Translations under genes and position numbers: made by a program | Shown here: positions 61,803 through 64,000 of the stretch, one piece after another | Position numbering within the stretch: position 1 is the first letter of the stretch | Layout: each line of letters starts with the position of its first letter | The notes under the pieces: generated by a model | Told to the model about the DNA's origin: nothing | What the model saw: only the letters and a program-made list of their open reading frames with translations | Databases searched by the model: none | Origin: Acidobacteriota bacterium | GTDB lineage: Bacteria > Acidobacteriota > Vicinamibacteria > Marinacidobacterales > Marinacidobacteraceae | Reading direction: 5' to 3' | Length of the DNA stretch: 64,000 nt | Assembly: GCA_009840635.1 (NCBI GenBank) | Contig: VXNL01000110.1 | Location: 1-64,000, forward strand

Positions 61803-64000
61803 TGCACGACAAGCGCAGGGAAACCAGGTCCCTGGCCGCACTCGCCGCCCGCTCCGGCACGACCGTCCCCTGCGCCGGCAATCTGCCGGTGAAACTGGAC
61901 GATCCGGACAGCGTCTGGTTCATCGATCGGGGTGCGGTCAATCTGTTCCTGGTCGAATTCAGGGACGGTGTCGAGCGGGCCGCGCCGCAGCATCTGCTGC
62001 GGTGCGAATCGGGAAACCTGCTCCCGGGGGTCGCACCGGACGAAGGGGAGGGTGACGATGGAACCCGGCTGAGCGTCATCGCCAAGGGCTCCCCCGGAAC
62101 GCTTCTGAAACGCCTGCCGGCTGCCCTCTTGCCGGAAGTCGATCCCGCGGAACTGGCGGAACAGACGGATACCTGGCTGAGCGCGGTTACCGACACGCTG
62201 TCGCGTTTTGTGGGCCGTGTCCCGCGTGCGACGGCGGTCGCCGAACCGGGTCTGACAAGGGACCTGACCCCCGGAACGCTGTCCGTACGCCGGTCGGTGG
62301 TGTGGGTAACCCAACCCCCGCCGGGCGCAAGCCTTTACATGGGGATCGTCGACCCGGCGGAACACGCGGAGAGCGGCCGACCCGCAACCCCGATACCCCT
62401 GACGCGCTCAAGCTGGCTGACTGTGTTCGGCGAGGCGACGGTATCCGGCAAGTCCTCCAGGACGCTGGCGCAGGAGGGCGCGCTGTTGTCCGCGATCAAC
62501 TCCTTCCACGCGGTGGCCTTCGCCCTCGAGCGCCACAACCGCCGGCTGGCGACCGTGGATGTCGCGAACCTCGAGCGCGCTCAGACCGCCAGCCGCCGCG
62601 CGGCCGAGCAGGCTGCCCGACAGCGGCTCTTCAACATCTATGACCTGCCGCTGGACCGGGATGCCCGCGTCGAAGACACAGCCCTCGCGGATGCCCTGCA
62701 GATCATCGGACGCCGCGAGGGAATCGACTTCAGGATTCCCGCGCGGTCTGGGCCGTCGGCCGATACTCCGGTCAGCCTGTTGGACATTCTCGACGCGTCC
62801 GGGGTGCGCGCCCGACGAGTGACGCTCAAGGTCGAGGACAACTGGTGGCGCGGCGACAGCAACGCGATGCTGGCATTCCGCGCCGAGAGCGGTCAGCCGG
62901 TAGCGCTCCTGCCGGGATGGTTCGGGCGCTACCGGGAAATCGACCCGGTCAGCAAGCGCACGGTCCGGATCGGCGCGGATCGCGCCGGCGCCCTCGGGAA
63001 GGGGGCGTGGGTCTTCTACCGGCCACTGCCGGCCCGGGGCGTGAAGCCCGCCGACCTTCTCAGAGTCGCCCTCCGCGGATCGGCGCGGGACCTGGCGCGG
63101 CTCACGGTCGCCGGGCTGCCGGCCGGCCTGATCAAGCTGGTGCCCGCGCTCGCGCTCGGGTTCCTCGCGCATCACGTGGCGGCGGACGGAAACGCCGGAG
63201 CGCTCTACGCGCTGGCGGTGACGGTAGCGGGGTTCGGCCTGCTGGGCGCCCTGCTGCACCTGTTTCAGAGCGCCGCGATGATGCGGCTCGAGGGGCGCGG
63301 GGCTTCCCGGGTCGAAGCCGCCTTCTGGGACCGCCTCATGCGCCTCCCGCAGAGCGTTCTGCGGCGTCTTCCGTCAGGCGACGTGGCGATGTCGGGAATG
63401 ACGTTCCAGAGTCTTCGCGACGGCCTGCAGGGAGCCGTCGCCGACAGCCTGCTCTCGTGCATCTTCCTGCTTCCGGTGTTCGGCGTCATTTTCTTCTACG
63501 ACGCCACTCTCGGGTCGATCGCGCTCGGCTTCAGCCTGGCGTCGCTGCTGATCACCGTGATCCTGGGGCTCCGCCAGATCGCGCCTCACGGACGGTTGAT
63601 CAGCGCCACCCGCCGCGTCGCCGGCCGGCTGTTCCAGATCGTGGGCGGCATCGCCAAGCTTCGCGTGGAAAACGCGGAAGGATCGGCTTTCGCCATCTGG
63701 GCGCGGGACTATCGCGAGCAGAAGCGCGCGGACCTCGAGCTGGGCGCCCTCGAGGGACACGCTCGCGCCCTCGGCGCCGCGCTCCCCCTGCTCGCCGGCG
63801 GAGTGCTGCTCTTCGCGGTGATGGCGGTCGACCGAACCCTCCCCGCCGGCGACTTTCTCGTGGCGTACACCGTCTTCGTCACCTTTGCGTCCGCCGTCGC
63901 CCGGCTCGGCGAGTCCTTCGGCACCATTGCCGCGACGCTGCCCGCATTCGAGCAGATGCGTCCGCTGCTCGCGGCGGTCCCCGAGGCCGACGTCGAAGGC
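61802..64000 (+). CDS. NHLP-type ABC permease/ATPase subunit (partial, runs off edge)
   Basis: 733 codons without a stop to the window edge, starting at the ATG overlapping the previous stop (TGATG). The N-terminal region (SVWFIDRGAVNLFLVEF, LLRCESGNLLPG) is the cNMP-like domain of the NHLP permease/ATPase subunit. About 430 residues in, hydrophobic segments of the membrane domain begin. The ATPase domain should lie beyond 64000. It pairs with the C39-bearing transporter as a two-ABC export system. Confidence 0.9.
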   Translation, partial: MHDKRRETRSLAALAARSGTTVPCAGNLPVKLDDPDSVWFIDRGAVNLFLVEFRDGVERAAPQHLLRCESGNLLPGVAPDEGEGDDGTRLSVIAKGSPGTLLKRLPAALLPEVDPAELAEQTDTWLSAVTDTLSRFVGRVPRATAVAEPGLTRDLTPGTLSVRRSVVWVTQPPPGASLYMGIVDPAEHAESGRPATPIPLTRSSWLTVFGEATVSGKSSRTLAQEGALLSAINSFHAVAFALERHNRRLATVDVANLERAQTASRRAAEQAARQRLFNIYDLPLDRDARVEDTALADALQIIGRREGIDFRIPARSGPSADTPVSLLDILDASGVRARRVTLKVEDNWWRGDSNAMLAFRAESGQPVALLPGWFGRYREIDPVSKRTVRIGADRAGALGKGAWVFYRPLPARGVKPADLLRVALRGSARDLARLTVAGLPAGLIKLVPALALGFLAHHVAADGNAGALYALAVTVAGFGLLGALLHLFQSAAMMRLEGRGASRVEAAFWDRLMRLPQSVLRRLPSGDVAMSGMTFQSLRDGLQGAVADSLLSCIFLLPVFGVIFFYDATLGSIALGFSLASLLITVILGLRQIAPHGRLISATRRVAGRLFQIVGGIAKLRVENAEGSAFAIWARDYREQKRADLELGALEGHARALGAALPLLAGGVLLFAVMAVDRTLPAGDFLVAYTVFVTFASAVARLGESFGTIAATLPAFEQMRPLLAAVPEADVEG

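Noticed and set aside
1..64000. tRNA, rRNA, transposase or phage genes
   Set aside because: None were recognised by eye; a tRNA or rRNA model scan was not possible here.

Overview
The window is GC-rich (my impression is well above 60% G+C), gene-dense, and reads as chromosome of a Gram-negative-type bacterium that is most likely an acidobacterium. The pointers are a VWFA-related surface protein of the type common in Acidobacteriota, paired DUF4159 proteins in a MoxR/DUF58/BatA operon, BshC (bacillithiol synthesis), and a Myxococcus-like pilus cluster with an embedded ABC transporter. A class close to Thermoanaerobaculia is a guess. Many genes overlap by the 4 or 5 bases of a shared stop and start codon. 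I saw no rRNA, tRNA, insertion sequence, phage or CRISPR array.

Layout. (1) 1-262: non-coding, two tandem copies of a nested-palindrome repeat that recurs between operons across the window. (2) 263-15765, minus strand: a nine-gene envelope operon, in transcription order DUF4159, VWA/GATase-like membrane protein, caspase-fold protein, TPR zinc-peptidase-like protein, second DUF4159, MoxR ATPase, DUF58, BatA-like VWA protein and DUF4175. (3) 15935-24654, plus strand: diheme cytochrome c peroxidase lipoprotein, a small unknown protein, a homocysteine methyltransferase/MTHFR fusion, a VWA protein, argS, lepB and bshC. (4) 24669-26878, minus: a DAACS transporter and a metzincin-like lipoprotein. 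(5) 27057-31446, plus: metH and a vapBC toxin-antitoxin pair. (6) 31468-32480, minus: a 2Fe-2S ferredoxin and msrA. (7) 32564-39550, plus: aldehyde dehydrogenase, a kinase/M23-like/class-III aminotransferase fusion, an esterase, an epimerase and a TlpA thioredoxin. (8) 39572-45550, minus: TPR/TonB-like protein, HEAT protein, S41 protease, tatC and tatA/B. (9) 45669-46508, plus: ubiE/menG. (10) 46435-58659, minus: type IV pilus genes pilT, pilC, pilA, an ABC ATPase and permease, a TPR-like protein and pilD, then pilV, pilX, pilY1 and pilW. (11) 59039-64000, plus: an NHLP-type peptide export system that runs off the right edge.

How the genes work together. The left operon resembles MoxR-AAA/VWA systems, in which an ATPase works with VWA proteins at the membrane, here joined by periplasmic TPR, peptidase-like and caspase-fold proteins. 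The two homocysteine-methylating enzymes form a methionine/one-carbon module. The fusion at 33937 plus the overlapping aldehyde dehydrogenase look like a B12-independent route for ethanolamine or a related amino alcohol: kinase, phospho-lyase, then aldehyde oxidation. The pilus block encodes the retraction ATPase, inner-membrane platform, major pilin, prepilin peptidase, minor pilins and PilY1 tip protein, but no pilB or pilMNOPQ in view. The right edge encodes a leader-peptidase ABC exporter and a companion ABC subunit for ribosomally made peptides, with no precursor peptide in the window.

Two genome-scale patterns cut across the annotation. One is the dispersed palindromic repeat, in seven clear or degenerate copies and one fragment. 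The other is a set of TANNNT boxes 5-17 bases before start codons, several of them without a Shine-Dalgarno sequence, which suggests leaderless transcription.
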